This document shows positions 17,123 to 25,659 of a stretch of 64,000 nt of DNA, piece by piece (within the stretch, counting starts at the first letter, position 1; each line of letters begins with the position of its first letter). A program made the translations under genes and the position numbers. Origin of the DNA: Mesorhizobium sp. (GTDB lineage: Bacteria; Pseudomonadota; Alphaproteobacteria; Rhizobiales; Rhizobiaceae); the NCBI GenBank assembly GCA_004017535.1, contig SAJS01000024.1:27190-91189 (forward strand), given 5' to 3'. The notes beneath the pieces were generated by a model. The model was given only the letters and a program-made list of their open reading frames with translations, made no database searches and was not told the DNA's origin.

Positions 17123-18456
17123 GCGACCGTCTCCTCGAAATCTGACGCGTCATCTTCGCTCTGGCGCAGAAACTCCCTCAGTTCGTCGATTGACGCGACG
17201 GCCCGGTCAGTCAGGGGATCTCCACCTGGCTTGTATTCGCCAACATTGATCAAGAACTCGGTCTCGGCATAGCGCGATAGGAGCTCGCGGAAAATGGATG
17301 CTGCCTTGCGATGTGTCCCCGAAACGACTGCATCCATGACGCGGCTGCGACTCTGCAGCACATCAATAGCGGGGAAATGCGATCGCGCCGCAATAGCGCG
17401 TGAGAGGATGACATGGCCATCGAGAATACCACGCGATTCCTCGGCGATTGGATCACCCGTGCCATCACCCTCTACAAGCACCGTATAGAAGGCCGTGATT
17501 GAGCCCCGCTCACCCATGCCGGCGCGCTCGAGCAGGCCTGGCAGCATGCCAAAAACGGAAGGAGGAAAGCCCCGTCGCGTCGGCGGCTCACCCGCAGCAA
17601 GGCCTATTTCGCGCATAGCGCGGCAGAAGCGCGTCAGCGAATCCAGCATGAGAGCAACGCGTAGGCCCTGATCGCGAAAATATTCCGCGAGCGCAGTCGC
17701 CATTGGAGCGCATTGCGCACGCTCCACCGCCGAGCGGTCGGAGGTTTCAACCACGACGACCGTACGGAGAAGGCCCTCTTCACCAAGATTCCTTTCGATG
17801 AATTCACGAACTTCCCGTCCACGTTCGCCTATGAGCGCCACTATGACGACGTCAGCGGCGGCACCCTTTACGATCTGTGACAACAGCGTCGACTTGCCAC
17901 CACCTGGCTCGCCATAAATCCCGATCCGCTGGCCCTCGCCGCACGTCAGCAGACCATCGAGGACACGGACCCCAAGCGGGAATGGCCGCTCAATCATGCG
18001 CCTCGTCATCGGATTGGGGGCTCTGCCATGCAGGGGCCGAGTTTCGACGGTCTTGATTTCGCCTTTGCCGTCCAATGGGCGGCAACGACTGTCGATCACG
18101 CGACCGAGCAAATCGCCGCCGACGGGCACCTCACGCATTCGGCCAGTGGCCACGACCTCTGCGCGGCTGGATAGGCCCACCAAGTCCCCGATCGGTGTCA
18201 GCAATACACCATCACCCGACAGGCCGATCACCTCGGCCTCGAGCGACAGCCCGGTTCGCGGGTCCTCTAGGAGGCAAAGTTCCCCAATACGAGTATCTGG
18301 CAAGACGGCATGAACCAGTGTGCCGATAGCCCGCGTGATCCGACCGCGCACCGCACGCGTGTCAATTCGCTTGGCCGCAGCCCTCAAAGACGAGATTGCT
18401 GGAACGAGAGCTCGAGTGTCGGCGTCAGCGTTATGTTCTGGGACGGGCTTTCTCAT
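17098..18456 (-). CDS. rhcN: RhcN, T3SS ATPase (SctN)
   Basis: 452 residues, the usual length. It is the hexameric ATPase that strips chaperones and unfolds substrates. The Walker A motif GEPGGGKST is at 182-190, the Walker B region is RVALMLDSLTRF, and the family signature EPPTRRGFPPSVFGMLPGLLERAG is complete. The N-terminal 35 residues are basic and likely membrane-associated. The ATG overlaps the rhcL stop by four bases. Confidence 0.97.
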   Translation of the reverse strand: MRKPVPEHNADADTRALVPAISSLRAAAKRIDTRAVRGRITRAIGTLVHAVLPDTRIGELCLLEDPRTGLSLEAEVIGLSGDGVLLTPIGDLVGLSSRAEVVATGRMREVPVGGDLLGRVIDSRCRPLDGKGEIKTVETRPLHGRAPNPMTRRMIERPFPLGVRVLDGLLTCGEGQRIGIYGEPGGGKSTLLSQIVKGAAADVVIVALIGERGREVREFIERNLGEEGLLRTVVVVETSDRSAVERAQCAPMATALAEYFRDQGLRVALMLDSLTRFCRAMREIGLAAGEPPTRRGFPPSVFGMLPGLLERAGMGERGSITAFYTVLVEGDGTGDPIAEESRGILDGHVILSRAIAARSHFPAIDVLQSRSRVMDAVVSGTHRKAASIFRELLSRYAETEFLINVGEYKPGGDPLTDRAVASIDELREFLRQSEDDASDFEETVAWMSRLTA

Positions 18457-19076
18457 AGCTCGCCTTTTTCACATAGCGTCCCGAAACCAAGGCGCAGCGC
18501 GCGCATCTGGGCGTCAAGTCCCAGGTCGACATTGCCGTACTCGCTCCACAGCACGCACCGTTGCGGCGACAACGTCGGGTCGGGCTCGATCCGCACCCTT
18601 GGTCGACCATCCTGGCCGTCGCATCGAGCAAACTCTCGTGCAAGCATGTCGACTTGCATGGGAGAAACATGAAGGCAAACTTCGGCGCCGCTGTATTGAC
18701 ACTCTATGGCGTGACGAACAGCCCTCACCAGTAGCTCGCCCGGATCGAAAGCGCCGATAAGATCGCTCAATATTTCCATCACGAGCTGCGGCAATTCCTG
18801 CTCCAGAGCCGCCTTTCGTCGCGCGATTTCGGAGATTGTCTCCGCAATCAGCCCTGCCATCTCCTCGGTGCCTGCATTCGAGCCCTCCATGTGGCCGCGC
18901 ACCCACGCCCGCTGGTAAACGGCGCGTGCCCAGTTTCGAACGCGCTGCCGATGCCGTTCTGCCGCGGCAAGCGCTTGCGCGGCGCTGTGCCAGGTTTCGA
19001 GCTCGCTCGCGGGTATCAGTGGTCCGATTGGACGCATCTGCGGCGCTATTGGCCCCTCGGAAAGTTCGGCTGTCAT
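18453..19076 (-). CDS. rhcL: RhcL, T3SS ATPase regulator/stator (SctL)
   Basis: 207 residues. A helical, charged N-terminal half (ERHRQRVRNWARAVYQRAW) precedes a compact C-terminal domain (CLHVSPMQVDMLAREFARC, then VRIEPDPTLSPQRCVLWSEYGNVDLG). This is the FliH/SctL layout. RhcL ties the ATPase to the RhcQ platform. In older rhizobial naming the gene is nolV. Both ends overlap neighbouring genes by four bases, consistent with translational coupling. Confidence 0.9.
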   Translation of the reverse strand: MTAELSEGPIAPQMRPIGPLIPASELETWHSAAQALAAAERHRQRVRNWARAVYQRAWVRGHMEGSNAGTEEMAGLIAETISEIARRKAALEQELPQLVMEILSDLIGAFDPGELLVRAVRHAIECQYSGAEVCLHVSPMQVDMLAREFARCDGQDGRPRVRIEPDPTLSPQRCVLWSEYGNVDLGLDAQMRALRLGFGTLCEKGEL

Positions 19077-19699
19077 TTCACCGGGGTCTCTGTCTCAAAA
19101 TGAGCTAGTACAAGTGAAAGCAATTGGCCGGCGGCGGTCCAATGCTCAGGTGCTGGAGTCTCCGCGGCAGTCCCCTCGGGCAACCGAAGAAGCACGCGGT
19201 TACGCTCGGTCGCTGAACTGTCCTGGAGCCAAGCCCCAAGACATGCATGTCCATCGTATTCGATTTGCTGAGCGAGTTTTTCTGGGTCCGCGATCAGTCT
19301 GTTCTCAACGGCATGCAGCAGGTGTCGGATTCCGAATGCGTGTGCATCCACGCCGATGCGTTTCACAAGGATGGCAAGCTCAGGCTGAGAGACAAACGCG
19401 ACCAGCGAACGGGCATGCCAGATACTACCAGCAAGAAGGGCAGCTCGATATGGATCGTGCCCGCGTAGAAGGTCCGGCCTGCAGCCGATGTGGTTCAGAT
19501 CCACGTCATAGTTGCCCAGCAATTCTGCCAGCCTTGGATGCAGTCTGGAACACTTCTGCAACTTCACTAACGTTTCTGCCGATAACGCTGGATCAAGACG
19601 CGCCGCTAGACGGGTCGGATGGGCCGAAGCCGCAAGCTCGCTCGCGCCCGGAAAACGCAATTGGTGCGGACCATCAGGTCGGGCGGTCTGTATAGGCAT
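19073..19699 (-). CDS. nolU: NolU (SctK-like T3SS component)
   Basis: 208 residues from the ATG at 19699, 13 bases after the rhcJ stop; the longer open frame to 19870 would overlap rhcJ heavily and is rejected. NolU is a poorly characterised cytoplasmic protein of the rhizobial cluster, equivalent by position to SctK/YscK sorting-platform adaptors. Conserved-looking blocks are LNHIGCRPDLLRGHDPYRAALLAG and RIGVDAHAFGIRHL. The ribosome site is weak, so coupling to rhcJ translation is likely. Confidence 0.85.
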   Translation of the reverse strand: MPIQTARPDGPHQLRFPGASELAASAHPTRLAARLDPALSAETLVKLQKCSRLHPRLAELLGNYDVDLNHIGCRPDLLRGHDPYRAALLAGSIWHARSLVAFVSQPELAILVKRIGVDAHAFGIRHLLHAVENRLIADPEKLAQQIEYDGHACLGAWLQDSSATERNRVLLRLPEGTAAETPAPEHWTAAGQLLSLVLAHFETETPVK

Positions 19700-19712
19700 T
19701 GGCAATGAGATG

Positions 19713-20549
19713 TCACCCACGTCCAATTGCAGGCATTCTTTTGCGAATGGCCTCGACAGCAGAAGCATCCCGGCGCCCCTCGACCTTGGAAACGCCGGTT
19801 GATTGCTTGCGCCGACGCGTAGCAACGCTGACCAAGAGATAACAGGCCACTGCGAATACGGCTGCGGCAAAACCTGTCACGGTCGCCAGAATTGGCGCAG
19901 GAAGAGGTGTTGATGCTTGTGGCAAAACAGCAGTCGGATCGGGCCGTTGCTCGTGTGCGGACCGTTCTACCGGCACCAAAACCACTTCCACCTTATCGTA
20001 GGACAAGCCTTCGATGCTGTCGGCTACCAGCATCTTTATCTTTGGCAGCAGAGCCGCGACATTTGTTTTGGCGTCGTGCCTGATAAACACCGCGGCCGAG
20101 GATGGCGTGGCGCCGGCTCGCACAAGGTCGTTATGCGGCAGCACGACGTGAACACGTACAGAAAAAACGCCATCGATATCGCTGATCGTCCGCGACAACT
20201 CTTCGCTCAGGGCATACACGTAACGGGCACGCTCCTCGGTCGGCGAGGCAATCAGGCCTGATCCTTGGAATATCTCACCGAGGTTCTTGAAGGATTGGCG
20301 CGGCAACCCCTTGGCGTTCAGAAGGTTGATTGAGAAGGCGAGCAGCTTTTCGTCAACCTGGATCGTGCTGGTCCCATCCTTGGCGACCACCCGGATCGCG
20401 GCGACCCCGTTGTCTTCAAGAAGTGCGAGCATTTCATTTGCCTCACGCTCTTGCAATTGCGTGTAGAGGTCGGTTTTGCAAGCACTGAGGGCGACGAGAA
20501 CTAGCAGCATGACAAGTCTAACCGACCGCCACCCTGACAGGCCACGCAT
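19713..20549 (-). CDS. rhcJ: RhcJ, T3SS inner-ring lipoprotein (SctJ)
   Basis: 278 residues. The N-terminus is a lipoprotein signal with Cys24 in LSAC. Two periplasmic ring-building domains follow (YTQLQEREANEMLALLEDNG, then GEIFQGSGLIASPTEERARY and VRVHVVLPHNDLV), then a C-terminal membrane anchor at about 217-240. It forms the periplasmic inner ring with the SctD homologue. The start at 20549 is preferred over 20576 because GAGG lies eight bases upstream. The older name is nolT. Confidence 0.93.
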   Translation of the reverse strand: MRGLSGWRSVRLVMLLVLVALSACKTDLYTQLQEREANEMLALLEDNGVAAIRVVAKDGTSTIQVDEKLLAFSINLLNAKGLPRQSFKNLGEIFQGSGLIASPTEERARYVYALSEELSRTISDIDGVFSVRVHVVLPHNDLVRAGATPSSAAVFIRHDAKTNVAALLPKIKMLVADSIEGLSYDKVEVVLVPVERSAHEQRPDPTAVLPQASTPLPAPILATVTGFAAAVFAVACYLLVSVATRRRKQSTGVSKVEGRRDASAVEAIRKRMPAIGRG

Positions 20550-20585
20550 GATTTCGCCCTCGGCCAAGCCAATCATGCGCGCGGT

Positions 20586-21095
20586 TCAGCCTTCCTTCAA
20601 AAGTTTATTCACGGATGATGTGACGCCGCTGACGCCTTTGGAGATAAGCGCCACCTGGGTGACGCCGTTGTAAACATCCCGAAGACCAGCCATCATCGTT
20701 TCGAAGTCTTGCCCTTGTTGAGGAATGCCCGAGATTCCGGTTCCCGCCTCACCTGCGACGGGAAGCTTCTGCGCCGGTCCCGGTAGAGCGCCCTTCGAAA
20801 GGGCTATGTCATGGTCGAGCGCGGGGAAGGAAACAGTGTTGTGTGGATATAGGGAGGAAATCGTCTGCAACACGCGATCGCCCATGCCGCTCGTCGGCGC
20901 AGCCGCGCGCTGAACATCCATCGCCGCAGCAACTGGCGCCGCACTCGCTGGCTCCGCGGCGGCATTGTTTTTCAGCGAGTCGGCTGCATGCCCTAAGGCG
21001 CGCTCAAACTGGGCCTGCTCGACAATCGACGGTGATCCGACCCTGGGGAGGCCAGCCGTTAGAGTGGCAGAGATCGACGTGACAGGCATCATCAT
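20586..21095 (-). CDS. nopB: NopB, T3SS pilus/secreted protein
   Basis: 169 residues, first gene of the nopB-rhcU operon. NopB is secreted and is part of the rhizobial T3SS pilus. The sequence starts with three consecutive Met codons followed by PVTSISATLTAG, has an Ala-rich linker, and ends in the conserved helical tail (FETMMAGLRDVYNGVTQVAL, then ISKGVSGVTSSVNKLLKEG) similar to needle/inner-rod proteins. The start must be 21095 or one of the next two Met codons because the tts box lies only 80 bases upstream. The older name is nolB. Confidence 0.88.
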   Translation of the reverse strand: MMMPVTSISATLTAGLPRVGSPSIVEQAQFERALGHAADSLKNNAAAEPASAAPVAAAMDVQRAAAPTSGMGDRVLQTISSLYPHNTVSFPALDHDIALSKGALPGPAQKLPVAGEAGTGISGIPQQGQDFETMMAGLRDVYNGVTQVALISKGVSGVTSSVNKLLKEG

Positions 21096-21174
21096 GTAAG
21101 GACTCGGTTGCTCTCTCTGACCGGGCGGGCCCCGCCCATTCATCACCCGGTGTCGGCGCAACACTCCTAGGGGG

Positions 21175-21195
21175 GCAAGCTGACAACAAGCTGAC
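21175..21195 (-). promoter_or_regulatory. tts box upstream of nopB
   Basis: Minus-strand GTCAGCTTGTTGTCAGCTTG begins at 21195 and is followed by CCCC. It differs from the core by TTG for TCG in the centre. Its position, 80 bases before nopB and reading into it, fits control of the eleven-gene operon nopB-rhcU. Confidence 0.8.
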
Positions 21196-21281
21196 TAACG
21201 GCGGCGTCATTTCGACATCTAAAATCTCTTCGGCAATTTAGTCACTTGTGATGATTTCAGCGTTTGGTTTATCAGTGCGAC

Positions 21282-21980
21282 ATGCCGAGAACGCTTATCC
21301 AACCCGTCACCCTGCATGTTTTGAGACTTCTCTGTGCCGGGTTTTTTCTGTCCACCGGGATTCACCCGGCGCACGCAGTCCCGCTGTCCCTTCCGGCGAC
21401 ACCCTATAGATACACGGTTCTGGATCAGGAACTCGCTGCAGCGTTGCAGGAATTCGGCAACAACCTGAATATCAGGGTCAACATCAGTCCTGCGGTGAAG
21501 GGGCGAATTCGCGGACGTATGCCTGATTTGCCACCGCGCGCGTTCCTCGACCGCTTGACGAACCTTTACGGTCTCCAATGGTACTATGACGGCCTTGTGC
21601 TCTATGTGTCTGCTGCACAAGAATCGCAAACTCGAATGCTTTTGATGACGTCGATTCGCTTCGATGCGTTCAAGGGGGCTCTCGACAAGCTTGATATCTC
21701 CGACGAGCGCTATGTGGTCAAACCCGTGCCAGGCAATGGCCTCGTCTTCGTTTCCGGTCCACCGCGCTTCGTCGCACTCGTGGAGCAGACCTTTAACGGC
21801 TTGGTGGCGGAGGCGCAGGCGCAGACTCACATAGCGGCCACGCCAAAGGAATCAGTGCTGATCTTGTTTCGCGGCTCCTCCACTACGGTCGTTCGCGACG
21901 GACGACCGGATGCTTCTTATTCTTCTGACATCCCACAACAGGATAGCGTTGGCGGGAAGCCTGAGCTGGGCAAGAAATGA
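21282..21980 (+). CDS. rhcC1: RhcC1, N-terminal half of the split T3SS secretin
   Basis: 232 residues (older name nolW). Rhizobial T3SSs split the outer-membrane secretin into two genes; this one carries the signal peptide (hydrophobic to about residue 29, cleavage after HPAHA) and the N0/N1 periplasmic domains (LAAALQEFGNNLNIRVNISP; DRLTNLYGLQWYYDG; KLDISDERYVVKPVPGNGLVFVSGPP). The pore-forming half is rhcC2, about 11 kb away beside ttsI. It is divergent from nopB and followed by nopX. The ATG at 21282 gives the shortest signal peptide start, although no strong ribosome site is seen. Confidence 0.9.
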   Translation: MPRTLIQPVTLHVLRLLCAGFFLSTGIHPAHAVPLSLPATPYRYTVLDQELAAALQEFGNNLNIRVNISPAVKGRIRGRMPDLPPRAFLDRLTNLYGLQWYYDGLVLYVSAAQESQTRMLLMTSIRFDAFKGALDKLDISDERYVVKPVPGNGLVFVSGPPRFVALVEQTFNGLVAEAQAQTHIAATPKESVLILFRGSSTTVVRDGRPDASYSSDIPQQDSVGGKPELGKK

Positions 21981-22050
21981 ACATTGAGGATTTGCCGCAG
22001 CTCTGAAGAACATGACTGCGGCTACCCCTTTGTGAACTCTTCGCAAACTC

Positions 22051-22071
22051 GTCAGTTTCTCGAAAGCTAAT
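22051..22071 (+). promoter_or_regulatory. tts box upstream of nopX
   Basis: GTCAGTTTCTCGAAAGCTAA starts at 22051, a very good match to the TtsI-binding core. It is on the plus strand about 210 bases upstream of the nopX ATG, in the gap after rhcC1. Confidence 0.85.
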
Positions 22072-22281
22072 CCGCTCATGATGAGTCCCGGCAGCTCTCG
22101 CGGTGACTCCGGCCATTGTGTTGGACCGAACCTTGGAGCCGGCCCGGAACACAGCAATTGAAGGCAGGGCAGGCGCATTCGTGACCTGCCGACGCTTGGA
22201 ATTGTCGAATTTTGTGAAACGCAAGGGATCTTCTGTCGGGGTCTCTTGTGGGGATTTCAACGTCACGTCTGAGGATGCACA

Positions 22282-24219
22282 ATGTCGGCCAGCAATCTTT
22301 CAACTTTCTACCGCTCAAATTCGCTACAGTCCGCAAGGGGTTGGCCGGGCCTGAAAGTTTCCCATTTTGCGACCCAGCATCAGCAAAGTGCATCGTGCTT
22401 CGAAGCGATGCTGTCCACTTGTGTGCTGGCAAACAAGCCCGGCTCTTTCGCGCAAGGGGATCTGCCAACGTCGAATCTTGATTCGACAATGGATAAATTG
22501 CGGCAGGACCCTTTGGGCCATCTGGCACCGGATGTCGAATCGACATTGAAGGGCTTGGAGCAACACCCACTGGATCTGCTGCCGCCACATATGAGGGCGG
22601 CTCTCAAGGAGGACCAATCGCAACGCTCCAAGGCGACTGAAGCCCAACATCTGCTCCGCGTCACCCCGAAGATCGAGCCGGCTCCCAGGCCGAGCCCCGG
22701 AATCACGTGGAACGGTGGGTCGCTGACCACGGCTGAGTTGCAGATTGTTGCGGTACTCAACCGTCACAAGGACCAATGCCCGCTTAGTTGGAAGTCGTTG
22801 ACCGAGAAAGCCAATGATCCCTCTACGCCACCGGATCTGAAAGCGGCGATCAAGGGACTGCAGCAGGATTCGGGACTTTTTTATGCGATTGGCTCGCAGG
22901 GCGACGGCCGCTGTGGAGGCAAGATCAACGCCAAGGACTTGGCCGGATTTTCAAACCACCACCCACAAGTTGCTGCATTTCAGGAAGCCCAAGCGCAAAG
23001 CTACGAGCAGAACTACATACCATCCGACGGCAGCGGAGGTTTGCAGCCTTCGGTCATGACCTTGAGCGATGCCTTGCGGGAGTTTTACCGGTACTCCGAA
23101 AATCTGTCCAAGGACCTGAGTCTGGATGAGTTCAAGAAAATGGTCGGCGGCGAATCGAAAAACGGCAAATTTCCGCCCCAGGTCATTGCGGCGGCGCAAT
23201 ATTTCCTCGATCACCCCGATGCTTGGAACCAGTTGTGCGGTGGCTCGAAAGGGAAGATGCACAAAGAGGATTTCCTGCAAGTCGCCTCATCGTCGATGAG
23301 CCTCACGCAAACTGAGCTGAATACGGTCGAGATGATCAAGGACCATCAGGACACGTTCTTTGGAAGCGGTGTTCTGACTCGCGACAAACTGGCGAAAATG
23401 AAAGACGACAAGAGCCTTGATCCGAAAGTGCGGGAAGCAGCCTCTCAGCTCCTTTCAGATCCTCTTTTGTTTGGCCTCCTGAACAATTCGATCACGGGCT
23501 ATAAGACCCATCATAAATTCTTCGACTTTGGCGGCGGGCATACGGTTGATTCCGGCAATATCAGCAAAAAAGACTTTGCCCATTTTTGCACAAACATGTC
23601 GTCTGCGAACCGCAACGTTCAGCAGCCAATCACCCACGGCGCCCAAACCGCAGAAGAGCAGAATGCCGTCGCGGACATGAAGATGGGCCTGATGGACCAG
23701 CCTGACATTAAGTCAGCCAAAAAGAACGGCGGGGCCGTCATGCACGTCGTCGACTCCGTGCTCAAAATCGAGACGAAAGTGCTCGACTTGGCGGCAACGG
23801 CGGTGGGACTGCTCAGCTTCATTCCGGGCCTCGGACAAGTAGCCGATCTTGCCTCGATGGTTCTCGAGGCTGAGTCGCAAGCAGCCAATCTCCTGCGTAC
23901 GGCCATTAACGGAGGCGATATGAAGCGAGCGCTGGAGGAAGCTGGCCTCAATATGGCCGCGCAGGCGATCGGCCTTATCGCAGGCCCCGAGGTCAAGCTG
24001 GCCATTCGAAATGGGCTCGTAAAGCACCTGATGGAAGAGGCCTTGGCGGCAGGCATTGATCTTTCGGTCTCGACGGCGCAGGACTACGCAGAAGGCTATG
24101 TGAATAACCTCAAAGCGCGCCTTGCAGGCGGCCCTGAGCAAAACCTAGGCCTTCCGAGCATGCCATCATTCCAGAGTGTGGCAAGCAATGTGCCCTTCGT
24201 CGGCATTGCCTTATCCTAG
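22282..24219 (+). CDS. nopX: NopX, T3SS translocon protein (HrpF-like)
   Basis: 645 residues. NopX (older name nolX) is the secreted rhizobial counterpart of HrpF, thought to insert into the plant membrane as a translocation pore. The HrpF-type repeat structure is visible: SWKSLTEKANDPSTPPDLKAA, SLDEFKKMVGGESKNGKFPP and TRDKLAKMKDDKSLDPKVREA are related blocks, each followed by a GKI/GKM-type segment. A hydrophobic segment lies near residues 510-530 (VLDLAATAVGLLSFIPGLG). The ATG at 22282 has GAGG eight bases upstream. The export signal is the Ser-rich start (MSASNLSTFYRSNSLQS). Confidence 0.93.
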   Translation: MSASNLSTFYRSNSLQSARGWPGLKVSHFATQHQQSASCFEAMLSTCVLANKPGSFAQGDLPTSNLDSTMDKLRQDPLGHLAPDVESTLKGLEQHPLDLLPPHMRAALKEDQSQRSKATEAQHLLRVTPKIEPAPRPSPGITWNGGSLTTAELQIVAVLNRHKDQCPLSWKSLTEKANDPSTPPDLKAAIKGLQQDSGLFYAIGSQGDGRCGGKINAKDLAGFSNHHPQVAAFQEAQAQSYEQNYIPSDGSGGLQPSVMTLSDALREFYRYSENLSKDLSLDEFKKMVGGESKNGKFPPQVIAAAQYFLDHPDAWNQLCGGSKGKMHKEDFLQVASSSMSLTQTELNTVEMIKDHQDTFFGSGVLTRDKLAKMKDDKSLDPKVREAASQLLSDPLLFGLLNNSITGYKTHHKFFDFGGGHTVDSGNISKKDFAHFCTNMSSANRNVQQPITHGAQTAEEQNAVADMKMGLMDQPDIKSAKKNGGAVMHVVDSVLKIETKVLDLAATAVGLLSFIPGLGQVADLASMVLEAESQAANLLRTAINGGDMKRALEEAGLNMAAQAIGLIAGPEVKLAIRNGLVKHLMEEALAAGIDLSVSTAQDYAEGYVNNLKARLAGGPEQNLGLPSMPSFQSVASNVPFVGIALS

Positions 24220-24499
24220 CCGTCGCCTTGCGCGGAAGCTTTGGCTCGCGCGCTGACATAAGGGTCATTGTGGCACAAGCAGGGGTTCATCCGCATCAAC
24301 GCAAGCGGTGTTCCTGACGCCATCTGGATCGGACTGTGAGGGGGATGTCCGAAGTCTGTGAAGGCTTCGGTATATGACGACTTCAGAGTTACGCTGAGCC
24401 CAGCCATCTCGAGCCGGTGCGCCGGGTCGAGGTTTTCACGGGCGCCGGCCGGCAGCGGGGATGGTCTCCGGAAGGCACGGCGCGGATGGTGGCGGAGCG

Positions 24500-24612
24500 G
24501 CGCAGCCGAAGGAACGGCTGTCGCGCGCCCAGGGCGGCCTCCCGAACAGCCAGACGATGATCTCCTGCCTTGGGCCTATATCCTTGTGCCCACGCTCAAG
24601 GCAGTCGGCTGA
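24500..24612 (+). pseudogene. IS66-family transposase, extreme C-terminal relic
   Basis: Across one frameshift the plus strand reads LPNSQ then DDLLPWAYILVPTLKAVG and a stop. IS66 transposases (TnpC) end with a motif of the type HPNSQIDDLLPWAY, so this is the last piece of one. Nothing else of the element is clear. Confidence 0.55.
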
Positions 24613-25277
24613 AAACAGCGCTGATTTAAAACAGCATTATCCTGCACTGCACCCTCGATCCTTGCGCTCACCGATCGCTCGTCGACACGCACGCGGTCAA
24701 GTCGTTATCGGCGCTATGCCGATGGGCTTCGAGAGCAAGGTGGACGCTGAGCGGTGCGTCAGCCTCAGGGCGCGGCTGGCCAGCTTTGCGTCTCACGCTC
24801 TATGACGGCAACACCCGGCTGATCCACTTGGCCTGTTCGCGGGCTCCCGGCAGCGGCGCGGAAGCCACGGTCCGCCTTCCTCGGCTTCAGGCCAAAGACA
24901 CCGCAGCATGCTCCAGAGCTATGTCTGCCGCCTTCGCCCCATCGTCGCTGGTCATGTGGAAAGGACAAGTAGGCTACGCACCCCATAATCCCGTCGGGCA
25001 GGATTCGGCAGTCGACGGCGAGACATTCGCCAAACCTCATTCTTGATTCTCAGCAACGTTAAAAAAAATTCACATAATGTTCGTGAGCGTAGTCTCCTGT
25101 CAGGTGGTACATTCGCCACAATATCTGGCGTCTTAGTCGTAGAAAGGACTGTGATCCATCTTCCATTAGCATCCATACCAGCGGATTTACAGCAAATGAC
25201 GAGAGAGGTCTCATGCGGATTGATGGGGATAGAAGGGCTAGCGGCTTGCTGCATCCCGTCCGGGTTGATGCCAGCCA
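24613..25277. other. Gene-free stretch before the ArsR-type gene
   Basis: No supportable gene is seen. The last 230 bases are A/T-richer (a run of eight A at about 25061) and probably contain the promoter of the ArsR-glyA-metK set. No riboswitch fold or recognised operator could be identified by eye. Confidence 0.4.
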
Positions 25278-25622
25278 ATGTTGACACTGGTAAATCGCCT
25301 AAGGACGGCAGCGCATCTTGATCGTCTTCGAATCCTGGGCCTTTGCGCGCATGCGGATCTAACCGTCGGCGAGCTGGCCGATATTACCAGTCTGCCTCGC
25401 GAGCAGGTTCGACGCCACGTCCGGCGGCTGGTCAGAGCCAACTTTCTTTGCTGCAACGAACAACGTCCGCAGTCTTCGTACCATATGCAAGCAGGAGGCA
25501 AGGATGGCGGGCTGGCTCAATTGGTGGTCGATCTCCTGCCCCACGATGATGGCCACCATAAAAGAGACCTACAACGCCTGGAAGCAATACAAGACGCGCG
25601 GTTGAAGGGACCGCCTGCTTGA
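25278..25622 (+). CDS. ArsR-type regulator, short form (SahR-like HTH domain)
   Basis: 114 residues containing a winged-helix domain (LRTAAHLDRLRILGLC, LTVGELADITSLPREQVRRHVRRLVRANFL). The tail (LVVDLLPHDDGHHKRDLQRLEAIQDARL) resembles the linker found after the HTH in regulators fused to a SAM-methyltransferase domain, such as the S-adenosylhomocysteine sensor SahR. The methyltransferase domain itself is absent because the frame stops at 25622, 37 bases before glyA. A truncated regulator or a stand-alone DNA-binding domain are both possible. Its position directly before glyA, metK and adenosine kinase supports a methyl-cycle role, by inference. Confidence 0.7.
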   Translation: MLTLVNRLRTAAHLDRLRILGLCAHADLTVGELADITSLPREQVRRHVRRLVRANFLCCNEQRPQSSYHMQAGGKDGGLAQLVVDLLPHDDGHHKRDLQRLEAIQDARLKGPPA

Positions 25623-25659
25623 TCGTGAAATAGATCAGTCCAAATGGAGCGCGACTACC

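Noticed and set aside
19073-19870. Longer NolU starting at 19870
   Set aside because: It would lie inside rhcJ for 150 bases; the ATG at 19699 just after the rhcJ stop is far more natural.
21205-21230. tts-like sequence on the plus strand before rhcC1 (GTCATTTCGACATCTAA)
   Set aside because: Three bases are missing between the conserved halves, so the register of the tts box is lost.
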